Positions 26,331 to 35,124 of a DNA stretch of 40,552 nucleotides are shown one piece after another. The position numbers and the translations under genes were made by a program. Within the stretch, counting starts at the first letter, position 1; every line of letters begins with the position of its first letter. Source of the DNA: Muribaculaceae bacterium (GTDB lineage: Bacteria; Bacteroidota; Bacteroidia; Bacteroidales; Muribaculaceae). The stretch covers positions 1-40,552 of the forward strand of contig VSPO01000015.1 of the NCBI GenBank assembly GCA_009775375.1, read 5' to 3'. The notes beneath the pieces are model-generated. The model had not been told where the DNA came from. It ran no database searches and saw nothing but the letters and a program-made list of their open reading frames with translations.

Positions 26331-27509
26331 GTGGAAACAGAATATTTAAAGCCCAAACAGATCACGATCCTGGGAAGCACCGGAAGTATCGGCACCCAGA
26401 CTCTCGACATAATCGAAGAATATCCCGAAAGATTCAAGGCTGTGGTTCTGACGGCCCGCCGCAATTGGCAACTTCTCGCCGCGCAAGCAAGAAAATTCAT
26501 GCCGAAAAAGGTGGTCATCACGGAAGAGGAGGCCTACCTGAATTTAAAGGAGGCTTTGAACGACTTGCCTATTGAGGTGCAGGCAGGAGCCGACGCAGTG
26601 GCAGAGGCTGCCGCAATGCCTGAGGCAGACATTGTAGTGACGGCCATGGTGGGATACAGCGGGCTTATTCCGACCGTAGCCGCAATTCGGGCCGGGAAGA
26701 TAATAGCTTTGGCCAACAAGGAGACATTGGTGGTGGCAGGCGAGATAATCACGAAAATGATTTCCGAGTCAGAATCGTCAATAGTGCCTGTCGACAGCGA
26801 ACATTCCGCCATATTCCAATGTCTTGTCGGGGAACGAAAAGACAGCGTCCGGAGCATATTGCTGACTGCAAGTGGAGGTCCTTTCAGAACATGGCCGGCC
26901 GAAAAGCTTCTTAACGCAACGGCTGCCGATGCGTTGCATCATCCTAACTGGACCATGGGGGCCAAAGTCACTATCGATTCCGCATCAATGATGAACAAGG
27001 GATTCGAAATGATAGAAGCCCGCTGGCTCTTCGGATGCGCTCCGGAAAATATTCGCGTAGTGGTTCATCCTCAAAGCATCGTCCATTCCATGGTGGAGTT
27101 TGTCGACGGCTCCATAAAGGCCCAGCTCGGAGTGCCCGACATGCACCTCCCCATACGATACGCGCTTGGCTATCCCGATCGCCTCGCCACGTCGGCAGCT
27201 CCTCTGACGCTTGCCCAAATGAGCCATCTGACGTTCGAAGAGCCTGATTATTCTAAATTCCCGTTGCTTGGATATGCTTTTGAAGCAATCAAGAAAGGGG
27301 GCAACATGCCTTGCATCCTGAATGCAGCCAACGAAAAGGCGGTAGCAGCTTTCCTCGACGGGAAAATCCGTTTCACGGAGATGCCTGAACTCGTGGCCCG
27401 CGTCATGGAGAAGGCCCCGTTCCTCCCCTCTCCCTCCCTGTCGGACCTCGTCGAGACCAATTCTGAAGCTCTCTCTTTGGCCGACGCCTGGCTGCGCGAA
27501 ACAAAATAA
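26331..27509 (+). CDS. dxr: 1-deoxy-D-xylulose 5-phosphate reductoisomerase
   Basis: Dxr (IspC) converts DXP to 2-C-methyl-D-erythritol 4-phosphate with NADPH, the committed step of MEP isoprenoid synthesis. The 392 residues contain the NADPH-binding GSTGSIG (15-21), ALANKETLVVAG, the metal-binding PVDSEHSAIFQCL, the flexible-loop region around LHHPNWTMG, KVTIDSASMMNKG and the late LNAANEKAVAAFL. The start codon is GTG; no in-frame ATG sits close enough to replace it, and METEYLKPKQ leads directly to the first beta strand. It lies between the LytM-like gene and rseP, with gaps of 56 and 71 bases, and is likely co-transcribed. Confidence 0.97.
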   Translation: METEYLKPKQITILGSTGSIGTQTLDIIEEYPERFKAVVLTARRNWQLLAAQARKFMPKKVVITEEEAYLNLKEALNDLPIEVQAGADAVAEAAAMPEADIVVTAMVGYSGLIPTVAAIRAGKIIALANKETLVVAGEIITKMISESESSIVPVDSEHSAIFQCLVGERKDSVRSILLTASGGPFRTWPAEKLLNATAADALHHPNWTMGAKVTIDSASMMNKGFEMIEARWLFGCAPENIRVVVHPQSIVHSMVEFVDGSIKAQLGVPDMHLPIRYALGYPDRLATSAAPLTLAQMSHLTFEEPDYSKFPLLGYAFEAIKKGGNMPCILNAANEKAVAAFLDGKIRFTEMPELVARVMEKAPFLPSPSLSDLVETNSEALSLADAWLRETK

Positions 27510-27580
27510 TACGGATGTCGGCAAAAACCACGCAACCCAAACATCTTTACACCATATTAACAGAACATTTTACAGACTAA

Positions 27581-29041
27581 ATGGATACATTTCTGATTAA
27601 AGCCGTTCAACTCATAATGGCATTCGCTCTTCTCGTCATCATCCATGAATTCGGACATTTCCTGTTTGCCAGGATTTTTGGCGTGAGAGTAGAGAAATTC
27701 TATATATTTTTCGATCCATGGACTGCCCTTTTCAAGTGGAAACCGAAAAAATACATCGGAGGGTTAGGCAAGAAAAAGAGCATCGAAAAGAGCGAAAACT
27801 CAGGGTGCGAATCAACCGGCGACAACGCCAAGCCCGAAAAAAAGAAGAAAGAATCATTCTGGGGGAATACGGAGTATGGCATAGGCTGGCTCCCTCTCGG
27901 CGGATATTGCAAGATTTCGGGCATGATCGACGAAAGCATGGACACCGAACAGATGAAACAGCCGGCCCAAGATTGGGAATTTCGGTCGAAACCTGCTTGG
28001 CAACGCCTTCTTATCATGATTGCCGGAGTGCTTTTCAATTTCCTTTTGGCCATCATTATCTATGCTGGAATCGTCTACGCAACAGGAGAAAAATACGTCC
28101 CATTCAATGAGGCGAAGATGGGTATGGCCTTCTCGGGAGAGGCTCAGAAAATAGGATTCCATGACGGCGATATCCCTATTGCCGCCGATGGAAAACCATT
28201 GGGCAATCCGGCAGAAGCAAGAATGGAGATGATCCAGGCTGAAAATGTGTCGGTGGTCCGTGGCTCGGATACGGTCAATATCGCTATCCCGGAGAAGTTT
28301 ATATTCGCCCTCGACAATGAGGCAAAGAGCGACACCGCCACCATCAACTTCATGACCTACCGTATTCCGACAAGGGTCACACTCGTGACGGCAGGCGAAG
28401 GGGCCGACAAGGCGGGAATAAAGAAGGGAGATGAGATAATAGCAATCGACAGCGTGCCGACCGAATCCCTCGACCGTTTTCTAAAGACACTTGCCGGACA
28501 TGAGAATCAGACCGTCGGCATCACTCTGCTCAGAAAAGAGGGAGCTTCCACCGACACGATTACGGTTCCGGTGAATCTTTCCGGCAACTCGAAAATGGGA
28601 ATCGGAATCGAGATTGATCCGTCTGCTTTCTTCAAATCTGAAGAAAAGCGTTACAGTCTGCTTGAATCCGTGCCGAGAGGAATTGAGATGGGGACGGAGA
28701 AACTCACCTCCTATGCAAGATCAATGAAGCTTGTCTTCACGAAAGAGGGAGCAAAAAGCGTGGGCGGCTTCGGATCGATCGGCTCTATTTTCCCTGAATC
28801 CTGGGACTGGATCGCATTCTGGAACATAGCGGCGTTCCTTTCCGTAGCGCTCGCGTTCATGAACATCCTTCCCATTCCTGCTCTCGACGGTGGCCACGTG
28901 ATGTTTCTGCTATATGAGGTCATCACCAGGCGCAAGCCTTCCGAGAAATTTATGGAATATGCGCAGATGATCGGAATGGGTCTGCTTATCGCGCTTCTGC
29001 TCTATGCCAATGGCATGGATATCGTGCGCCTATTCAAGTAA
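27581..29041 (+). CDS. rseP: RIP metalloprotease RseP (site-2 protease)
   Basis: An inner-membrane zinc protease that cleaves transmembrane segments, typically of anti-sigma factors and leftover signal peptides. The first helix carries HEFGH (22-26) and the C-terminal helix has NILPIPALDGGH, which supplies the third zinc ligand. A PDZ domain lies around TAGEGADKAGIKKGDEIIAI, with a more diverged first PDZ (KIGFHDGDIPIAADGK). At 486 residues it is longer than E. coli RseP. Part of the excess is a Lys/Glu/Ser-rich insertion of about 35 residues (roughly 60-95) in the cytosolic loop after the first helix. It sits in the dxr-rseP order common in bacteria. The substrate anti-sigma factor is not in the window. 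Confidence 0.95.
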   Translation: MDTFLIKAVQLIMAFALLVIIHEFGHFLFARIFGVRVEKFYIFFDPWTALFKWKPKKYIGGLGKKKSIEKSENSGCESTGDNAKPEKKKKESFWGNTEYGIGWLPLGGYCKISGMIDESMDTEQMKQPAQDWEFRSKPAWQRLLIMIAGVLFNFLLAIIIYAGIVYATGEKYVPFNEAKMGMAFSGEAQKIGFHDGDIPIAADGKPLGNPAEARMEMIQAENVSVVRGSDTVNIAIPEKFIFALDNEAKSDTATINFMTYRIPTRVTLVTAGEGADKAGIKKGDEIIAIDSVPTESLDRFLKTLAGHENQTVGITLLRKEGASTDTITVPVNLSGNSKMGIGIEIDPSAFFKSEEKRYSLLESVPRGIEMGTEKLTSYARSMKLVFTKEGAKSVGGFGSIGSIFPESWDWIAFWNIAAFLSVALAFMNILPIPALDGGHVMFLLYEVITRRKPSEKFMEYAQMIGMGLLIALLLYANGMDIVRLFK

Positions 29042-29062
29042 CCACTACTGAAATAAATTGAC

Positions 29063-30241
29063 ATGAAAACCATACGACTGAAACCACGCAAGGAGGAATC
29101 CATACTCCGCCGCCATCCCTGGGTATTCTCAGGAGCCATAGCCACTTTGCCTGACGACGTAGAGGAGGGAGAGTTAGTGAAAGTGGTCTCTGCCTCGGGC
29201 GATGCGCTCGGGACCGGACACTATCAGATAGGAAGCATAGCCGTGCGTCTGCTTCAATTCGGCGATGCCGACATCCCTTTTGATTTCTTCAAACAGCGAC
29301 TCGCCGCTGCCTTCAGGATGAGACTGGCTTTGGGGCTTATCAGAGACGACAACAATTGTTTCCGGCTCGTGCACGGAGAGGGGGATTTCCTTCCCGGGCT
29401 TGTCATCGACGTGTATGGAGACACGGCCGTGGTGCAGGCCCATTCACCGGGCATGCATTTCGAAAGGATGAAAATAGCCAGGGCTCTGACCGAAATTTCG
29501 GAAGCCAGAATCCGCAACGTCTACTACAAAAGCGAAACCACACTGCCCTACAAAGCTCAACTCGACCCCCAGAATGATTACCTGATAGGGAAATTCGACG
29601 GGAATATCGCCGTGGAAAACGGCCTTAGATTCAATATCGATTGGCTCAGGGGGCAGAAGACGGGATTTTTCGTTGACCAACGTGAAAACCGCTCGCTCCT
29701 TGAGAAATTCGCGAAGGGACGGACCGTGCTCAACATGTTTTGCTATACGGGAGGTTTTTCTGTCTATGCCATGAGAGGGGGAGCGTTGAAGGTGGATTCC
29801 GTCGATTCCTCCTCCAAGGCAGCAGCTCTGACCGATGCCAACATCCGGCTTAATTTCCCCGACGATTCACGCCACACGACCCACGCCGTCGACGCGTTCA
29901 AGTTTCTCGCCGACATGGGAAAGGACGCCTACGACCTTATTATCCTCGATCCCCCGGCATTCGCAAAACATCGCTCTGCTTTGAAAAACGGACTTATCGG
30001 CTATCGCAAACTCAATGCCAAGGCTTTCGAGAAAATCAAAAGCGGAGGCATACTTTTCACGTTTTCCTGCTCTCAGGTCGTGACACGCGAAATGTTCCGC
30101 CTCGCTGTCTTCACCGCAGCCGCACAGTCTGGACGTAAAGTCAGGATTCTTTATCAGCTGACGCAGCCCGCCGACCATCCCGTAGACATCTCCCACCCTG
30201 AAGGGGAATATCTGAAGGGACTCGTGCTTTATGTGGAATAA
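29063..30241 (+). CDS. rlmI: class I SAM-dependent rRNA methyltransferase, RlmI type
   Basis: RlmI-type enzymes make 5-methylcytosine in 23S rRNA (C1962 in E. coli). The 392 residues show an N-terminal PUA-like part (LRRHPWVFSGAIATL), the central GDFLPGLVIDVYGD, GQKTGFFVDQRENR, the SAM-binding VLNMFCYTGGFSVYAMRGGA, motif IV LIILDPPAFAKHR and the region with the catalytic Cys, FSCSQVV. Length and order fit the RlmI/K subgroup. The exact rRNA target in this organism is inferred. It follows rseP by 21 bases and precedes the dipeptidyl peptidase by 39, consistent with one transcript. Confidence 0.9.
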   Translation: MKTIRLKPRKEESILRRHPWVFSGAIATLPDDVEEGELVKVVSASGDALGTGHYQIGSIAVRLLQFGDADIPFDFFKQRLAAAFRMRLALGLIRDDNNCFRLVHGEGDFLPGLVIDVYGDTAVVQAHSPGMHFERMKIARALTEISEARIRNVYYKSETTLPYKAQLDPQNDYLIGKFDGNIAVENGLRFNIDWLRGQKTGFFVDQRENRSLLEKFAKGRTVLNMFCYTGGFSVYAMRGGALKVDSVDSSSKAAALTDANIRLNFPDDSRHTTHAVDAFKFLADMGKDAYDLIILDPPAFAKHRSALKNGLIGYRKLNAKAFEKIKSGGILFTFSCSQVVTREMFRLAVFTAAAQSGRKVRILYQLTQPADHPVDISHPEGEYLKGLVLYVE

Positions 30242-30280
30242 ACACCTATTGGAATAAATACTTTTTGAAACAATCTTAAT

Positions 30281-32308
30281 ATGGCCAACAAATTCTCAGC
30301 ATTAATGCTTGCATCTATGATTTCCTTAAATGCAGCCGCCGTGGTCGATAAGAACTTCGACTATCATGTCGACCGCTTCGCCGACATCGAGGTGCTCCGG
30401 TATGAAGTCCCGGAGTTCGACCGACTGTCGCTTAATCAGAAAAAGATGATCTACTATCTGTCGCAGGCCGCCCAAGCCGGACGCGACATCATCTGGGACC
30501 AAAACGGACGCTACAACCTGCAAATCCGCAAACTCCTTGAAAATATCTACACCAATTTCAAAGGAGACAAAAACTCCAAGGATTTCAAAGCTTTTGAGAA
30601 ATATCTAAAGCAAGTGTGGTTTGGCAACGGCATCCACCATCATTATTCTTCCGACAAATTCATTCCTGAGTTTTCGGAGGCATTCTTCGCCGAGCAAGTG
30701 AAAGCCCTCCCCGATTCCCTCCTGCCCCTGAATGAGGGAGAGACCCGCGAGGCAATGGTAGCAACGCTGACTCCGGTCATATTCGATCCGACTGTAATGC
30801 CAAAACGCGTGAACCAGGACGGGACGAAAGACGTGGTCGCCACATCCGCCAACAATCTTTATGGAGAAGGCGTCACCCAGGCTGAAGTGGAGGAATACTA
30901 TTCAAAGCTTAAGGATCCTAACGACCCACGCCCCATCTCCTACGGACTGAACGCAAAAGTCGTAAAAGAGAATGGGAAAATAAAAGAAGAGCATTATCAT
31001 CTCAACGGTCTTTATGGCCCTGCAATCGCCAAAATCATATATTGGCTCGATATGGCCAAGAGCGTTGCGGAGAATGATGCCCAAAAAACCTACATCACCA
31101 AGCTGATCGACTACTACATCACCGGCGACTTGCGTCTTTTCGATGAATATTCCATTCTTTGGGCAGAAGACACCGCCTCCGACGTGGATTTCGTCAATGG
31201 TTTTATCGAGAGCTATGGCGACCCGCTCGGCATGACGGGCTCTTGGGAATCTTACGTCAATTTCAAGAACAACAAATCGACATCCCGCACGGAGACTATC
31301 TCCAACAATGCCCAGTGGTTTGAAGACAACTCCCCCGTCGACCCAAGATTCCGTAAGCCGACTGTAAAGGGAGTTTCCGCCAAGGTCATCAACGCCGCCA
31401 TGCTTGCGGGAGACGCTTTCCCGAGCACAGCCATCGGCATCAATCTCCCTAATTCCAACTGGATACGTGCGGAGCATGGTTCGAAGTCCGTCACGATTGA
31501 GAATATCACTGAAGCATACGACATGGCTTCCCATGGCAATGGATTCAACAAGGAATTCGTAATCGACGAGGCCACCGGCAAACTGCTCGACGACTATCTC
31601 TATATCACCGACATGCTCCATACGGACCTTCATGAATGTCTCGGCCACGCATCCGGACAGATTCTCCCCGGCGTTGACCCAGATGCGCTTAAGGAGAACG
31701 GCTCGACGCTCGAAGAGGCCCGCGCCGACCTCTTTGCGCTGTATTATCTCGCCGACCCGAAGCTGCAGGAACTCGGAATCCTTGACAACCCGGAGGCTTA
31801 TAAGGCCGAATACTATAAGTATATGCTCAACGGCCTTATGACACAGCTCAACCGCATTGAGCCGGGCAAAGACGTGGAAGAGGCCCATATGCGCAACCGT
31901 CAGCTAATCGCCGCCTGGATCCTCGACAAGGGCAAGAAAGACAAAGTGGTTGAGCTCGTCAAAAAGAAAGGGAAGACATTCGTGAAAATCAACGATTATA
32001 AGAAGATGCGCTCACTGATAGCTCAATTGCTCAAAGAAATCCAACGCATTAAGAGCGAGGGCGATTACAAGGCCGGCGTAGAACTCATCAACAAGTATGC
32101 CGTGAAGGTAGATCCTAAGCTTCATAAGGAGGTGCTCCAACGTTTCTCCACACTCGACATTCCTCCCTATCGCGGGTTCATCAACCCTGTCTATGTGCCC
32201 GTATACGACGACAAGGGCAACATCACCGACGTTAAACTCACGTATGGCGAAGGATATGCCGACCAGATGCTGCGTCTGAGCCGCGATTTCACGACTCTCG
32301 GCTTCTAA
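30281..32308 (+). CDS. dipeptidyl peptidase III (M49), exported
   Basis: A zinc exopeptidase that removes dipeptides from the N-terminus of oligopeptides. The 675 residues match the Bacteroides-type enzyme. The M49 zinc motif HECLGH is at 451-456 and the second motif EEARAD, with the third ligand and its partner, at 478-483. Both are intact and correctly spaced. The N-terminus MANKFSALMLASMISLNAAA looks like a Sec signal peptide, so the enzyme likely acts in the periplasm, where it would trim peptides for uptake; the location is predicted, not shown. Residues LYGEGVTQAEVEEYY and FGNGIHHHYSSDKFIPEF are family-typical. It is the last gene of the dxr cluster and ends before a repeat element and a terminator. 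Confidence 0.94.
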   Translation: MANKFSALMLASMISLNAAAVVDKNFDYHVDRFADIEVLRYEVPEFDRLSLNQKKMIYYLSQAAQAGRDIIWDQNGRYNLQIRKLLENIYTNFKGDKNSKDFKAFEKYLKQVWFGNGIHHHYSSDKFIPEFSEAFFAEQVKALPDSLLPLNEGETREAMVATLTPVIFDPTVMPKRVNQDGTKDVVATSANNLYGEGVTQAEVEEYYSKLKDPNDPRPISYGLNAKVVKENGKIKEEHYHLNGLYGPAIAKIIYWLDMAKSVAENDAQKTYITKLIDYYITGDLRLFDEYSILWAEDTASDVDFVNGFIESYGDPLGMTGSWESYVNFKNNKSTSRTETISNNAQWFEDNSPVDPRFRKPTVKGVSAKVINAAMLAGDAFPSTAIGINLPNSNWIRAEHGSKSVTIENITEAYDMASHGNGFNKEFVIDEATGKLLDDYLYITDMLHTDLHECLGHASGQILPGVDPDALKENGSTLEEARADLFALYYLADPKLQELGILDNPEAYKAEYYKYMLNGLMTQLNRIEPGKDVEEAHMRNRQLIAAWILDKGKKDKVVELVKKKGKTFVKINDYKKMRSLIAQLLKEIQRIKSEGDYKAGVELINKYAVKVDPKLHKEVLQRFSTLDIPPYRGFINPVYVPVYDDKGNITDVKLTYGEGYADQMLRLSRDFTTLGF

Positions 32309-32323
32309 GGACGCTTAGAGTGT

Positions 32324-32396
32324 GCTCCTTAAGAATGTGTTATGGCTTAACTCACATTATGAGACATGCTACGTCAACGAAATTTTAAGGAACGTA
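32324..32396. repeat. imperfect inverted-repeat element, diverged copy of 39396-39449
   Basis: Left arm TTAGAGTGTGCTCCTTAAG and right arm CGAAATTTTAAGGAACGTAC resemble the arms of the perfect palindrome at 39399-39449. The 14 bases CGAAATTTTAAGGA are identical (32378-32391 and 39431-39444). Here the arms are farther apart and mismatched. It lies just after the dipeptidyl peptidase gene. Confidence 0.5.
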
Positions 32397-32435
32397 CCAA
32401 ATGAATTAAAGACTCAAAAAATACTTTCAGAGTCA

Positions 32436-32476
32436 AGCAAAAAGCTGTGATTTCCAAAAATCACAGCTTTTTTGCT
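32436..32476 (+). terminator. Rho-independent terminator of the dxr-dpp cluster
   Basis: AAAAAGCTGTGATT pairs with AATCACAGCTTTTT around a short A-rich loop. The T tract TTTTTT ends at 32473. It lies about 130 bases after the peptidase stop codon and before the lipoprotein gene. Confidence 0.8.
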
Positions 32477-32607
32477 GTTTTATGGCTCTTAAATTTGTAT
32501 TTATTCAAAGTTTTAGCTTATTTTGCGCAATAAAGCCGTTCGGGCAAGACTATATGTCCGAAGGCTTTTCTGACTATAAACACAAAGACCCAAAACCTAA
32601 GACAATC

Positions 32608-33618
32608 ATGAACGCCAACCACCAAGGACACGCCATATTAATCTCAGTTCCCTTGCTATCCCTGTTGCTCTCAGGATGCATCGTCTCGGAGACAGTCGAA
32701 CCATCCGAACCGCAAATAGAAGACAATACCATTATCCTTAACGTCTCCACTCCCGAAGCGGCAATCGAAAAAACGAGAGCTATCGACCCCGGATTGCAGT
32801 TGCGCTACGTGGCGAAGCTTTTCAAGGGGGATGCCGACGGCGGTGAGTTTGTCGACCGAAAGGAGATTCTTGCCGACGGCACCATCATCTTCAACGCCCC
32901 CATAGGGGAATATACCGTGGATATTTTCGCAGACTATATCGATGCAGGAGCAACTCCCAACTCAAACGGGCAATATCCCGACAGGTTCTACGACACATCC
33001 ACCAAGAATGAGTTCATCACGATGCAATCATTCAGATCAAGGGATGGCAAAAAGACGTTTAAATATAATTGCATTAACAACGACAACTACCAGTGCTACG
33101 CAACCCGATTGAAAATCAAAAAGGAGGAGACCGCATATGAGAATAGCCTTACTCTTAAGAGAGCCGTGGCAAAAGTTAGGGTGGTCAGCAAGGATGGCGA
33201 CATCAACGGGATTGACAAAATACGCTTGACGGCGTTCTCCTTCATGGACGAGTATAATTTCAAACAAAAGTTATCAGGTACACACGTAGACATAGAAAGT
33301 AAGAATATCCTCGAATTTGAGCCTTCAGCAAAAAGTTCACGGGAACTGTTCTTTTTCTATACTTTCGGCTCACTTCAATCATCAGGAAGCGGGCCCGGCA
33401 CCATCTCATTCGGCATTGTCCCCCTTGAGAACTACGAATACAAAAGCGTCACCATTCCAGGAGGGACATATTATCCCGATGCCAATCATGTCTACACCCT
33501 CAAGGGGTCGTTCCTGAATCCGACGACCCAACCGCCACAGCCTTCAAACGAGATACGGCTGACAGTCACCACGACAGATGGTTGGGACGGCTCAGAAGAG
33601 AAAGAGGCCAAAAACTGA
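32608..33618 (+). CDS. outer-membrane lipoprotein, fimbrial-accessory-like (DUF6562/FimB-like)
   Basis: The protein has 336 residues. The frame is open from 32482, but MNANHQGHAILISVPLL at 32608 followed by SLLLSGC is a clean lipoprotein signal with the lipidated Cys at about 24. Next comes an acidic linker (ETVEPSEPQIED), typical of surface export in Bacteroidetes. The body (TRAIDPGLQLRYVAKLFKGD, DGTIIFNAPIGEYTVDIFAD, LKRAVAKVRVVSKDG) resembles the two-domain beta-sandwich lipoproteins of the FimB/Mfa2 and DUF6562 group. That assignment is from memory of sequence style and is tentative. No fimbrial structural or tip genes flank it, so it is probably an orphan surface protein. Confidence 0.65.
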   Translation: MNANHQGHAILISVPLLSLLLSGCIVSETVEPSEPQIEDNTIILNVSTPEAAIEKTRAIDPGLQLRYVAKLFKGDADGGEFVDRKEILADGTIIFNAPIGEYTVDIFADYIDAGATPNSNGQYPDRFYDTSTKNEFITMQSFRSRDGKKTFKYNCINNDNYQCYATRLKIKKEETAYENSLTLKRAVAKVRVVSKDGDINGIDKIRLTAFSFMDEYNFKQKLSGTHVDIESKNILEFEPSAKSSRELFFFYTFGSLQSSGSGPGTISFGIVPLENYEYKSVTIPGGTYYPDANHVYTLKGSFLNPTTQPPQPSNEIRLTVTTTDGWDGSEEKEAKN

Positions 33619-33708
33619 CAAAAACATTCTCTATAACCTCATTCCTTTTGCGTGCGTCAGAATCCTGTCTTTCTCCTTACTTTCATCATGCACCTCCGCC
33701 AGTATGAA

Positions 33709-33755
33709 AAAAAGTTTTGCCTGTCGAAGCATTGCTTCGACGGGCAAAACTTTTA
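33709..33755. terminator. bidirectional terminator hairpin
   Basis: Arms 33710-33730 and 33734-33754 pair over 21 bases with one G-U wobble around a 3-base loop. The stem is bordered by an A run on the left (T run for the minus strand) and TTTT on the right. It separates the convergent lipoprotein (+) and transporter (-) genes. Confidence 0.88.
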
Positions 33756-33777
33756 GAGTGCTACTAATTTTTGAATA

Positions 33778-35124
33778 TCATACGGGATTTGAGGGAGCGG
33801 CATTTATATTGGCAAGAGCCTCCGCGTCCTTCACACGGCATCCACGCAACGCATACCAGAGCATATAAAGTTCGCAGACGAGAGCTACTGTCCAGGTCCA
33901 GCGCCAGGATCCGAGCGCATCAGCCATGACACCTTGCAGCACAGGAAAAACAGCGCCTCCAAACACTCCCGCCATCAGCATGCCTGAGGCTTTGGTGGTG
34001 TAGCGTCCGAGTCCGGCGGTGGCAAGCGTGAAGATACATCCCCACATCACGGAGTGAACAAGCCCTGCACTAACCAGAATCCACAGATTGTCGAGCGCCA
34101 TGGCCACAATCACAACCAAAGAGGCCGCGACAGTAGTGGATATGAGCAGAATTCGGGGAGAAAGGCTGTTGAAACAACTCGACACGAGCCGTCCCACCAT
34201 CATGCCGCCCCAGTAGAGAGTTGCGAGCAAAGCGGGTATGCCGAGATTGACGTTTCCCAGCATGATTCTGTCGAGTCCGAAGAAAGTTATCGGCTCTCCG
34301 CGTTCTATCATCTGCATGGCGTGCAGATTCACGTTGACACCAATGGCCACTTCAGTGCCGACATAGAAGAATATAGCGAGCACTCCCAGAGCGAGATGCC
34401 TGAACTCAATGACTTTTCTGGGAAGCCTCTCCTCGCTTCGGGTATGTGCCAGATCAGGAAGCTCCAGCCGCGATGAAACCGCTGTCACCGCCGCTATAAT
34501 GGCGGCTATTATCAGAAAGGGCACAAGCAACATTCCGGGAGTCACCGACTCCATCGCCACTCCGGCGAACACCACGCCAGTGACAAAAAACGGCGCTACG
34601 GTTGTGCCGACGCTGTTGACACCGCAGACGATATTCATGCGCTGCACCGGAGTTGTCCCTCTCAGGGAATAGGCCGAAACGTATGGATTGATCACAACCT
34701 GAAGCATTGCAGCGGAAGTGCCCATCAGAAAAGAGCCGGCAAGAAATATGAAGTAACCCCAGGGCACTCTGTCGTCAGCCACAGCCACACACCCCTCAGG
34801 CCACGTTTCCGCCACCCATGATGAAAGGCTGTAAAGCAACAGTCCGGCTGTCATTATTCCAAGAGCCCTGACAAGAGTGGCACGATAGCCGCACTTGTCT
34901 ACCCATTTTCCCGCCAGGCCGCTGCTCACCAGATATCCGAGGAAGAAAAAGAAGGATATCATGGTGGTCAGCGTGTTGCGGAGCTCATCGGCCTCTGAGA
35001 GAAAGGCTATATTTAGCGGGCCCTGAAACTGGCCGTTGACCGTAGTCAGAAATCCTACTATGAAATATATCAGAGTGAGGATTATGAACGGGCCCACAGA
35101 GTATTTCATGGCAGACTGTCTCAT
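33778..35124 (-). CDS. FucP/GluP-type sugar MFS transporter
   Basis: A 448-residue inner-membrane transporter with about 12 hydrophobic segments. The opening FIILTLIYFIVGFLTTVNGQ and FFFFLGYLVSSGLAGKWVDK are characteristic of the fucose/glucose-galactose:H+ symporter (FHS) branch of the MFS. Also typical are LQVVINPYVSAY and the domain-7 FYVGTEVAIGVNVNL. Substrate is unknown; the partner enzyme suggests a polyol or a related sugar. The start codon overlaps the dehydrogenase stop (ATGA at 35124-35121), so both proteins are made from one transcript. It ends at the bidirectional terminator. Confidence 0.9.
   Translation of the reverse strand: MRQSAMKYSVGPFIILTLIYFIVGFLTTVNGQFQGPLNIAFLSEADELRNTLTTMISFFFFLGYLVSSGLAGKWVDKCGYRATLVRALGIMTAGLLLYSLSSWVAETWPEGCVAVADDRVPWGYFIFLAGSFLMGTSAAMLQVVINPYVSAYSLRGTTPVQRMNIVCGVNSVGTTVAPFFVTGVVFAGVAMESVTPGMLLVPFLIIAAIIAAVTAVSSRLELPDLAHTRSEERLPRKVIEFRHLALGVLAIFFYVGTEVAIGVNVNLHAMQMIERGEPITFFGLDRIMLGNVNLGIPALLATLYWGGMMVGRLVSSCFNSLSPRILLISTTVAASLVVIVAMALDNLWILVSAGLVHSVMWGCIFTLATAGLGRYTTKASGMLMAGVFGGAVFPVLQGVMADALGSWRWTWTVALVCELYMLWYALRGCRVKDAEALANINAAPSNPV

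Noticed and set aside
27750..27860. Lys/Glu-rich insertion in RseP considered as a separate inserted domain
   Set aside because: It is low-complexity, in frame and in a cytosolic loop; such linkers are common in Bacteroidetes RseP proteins.
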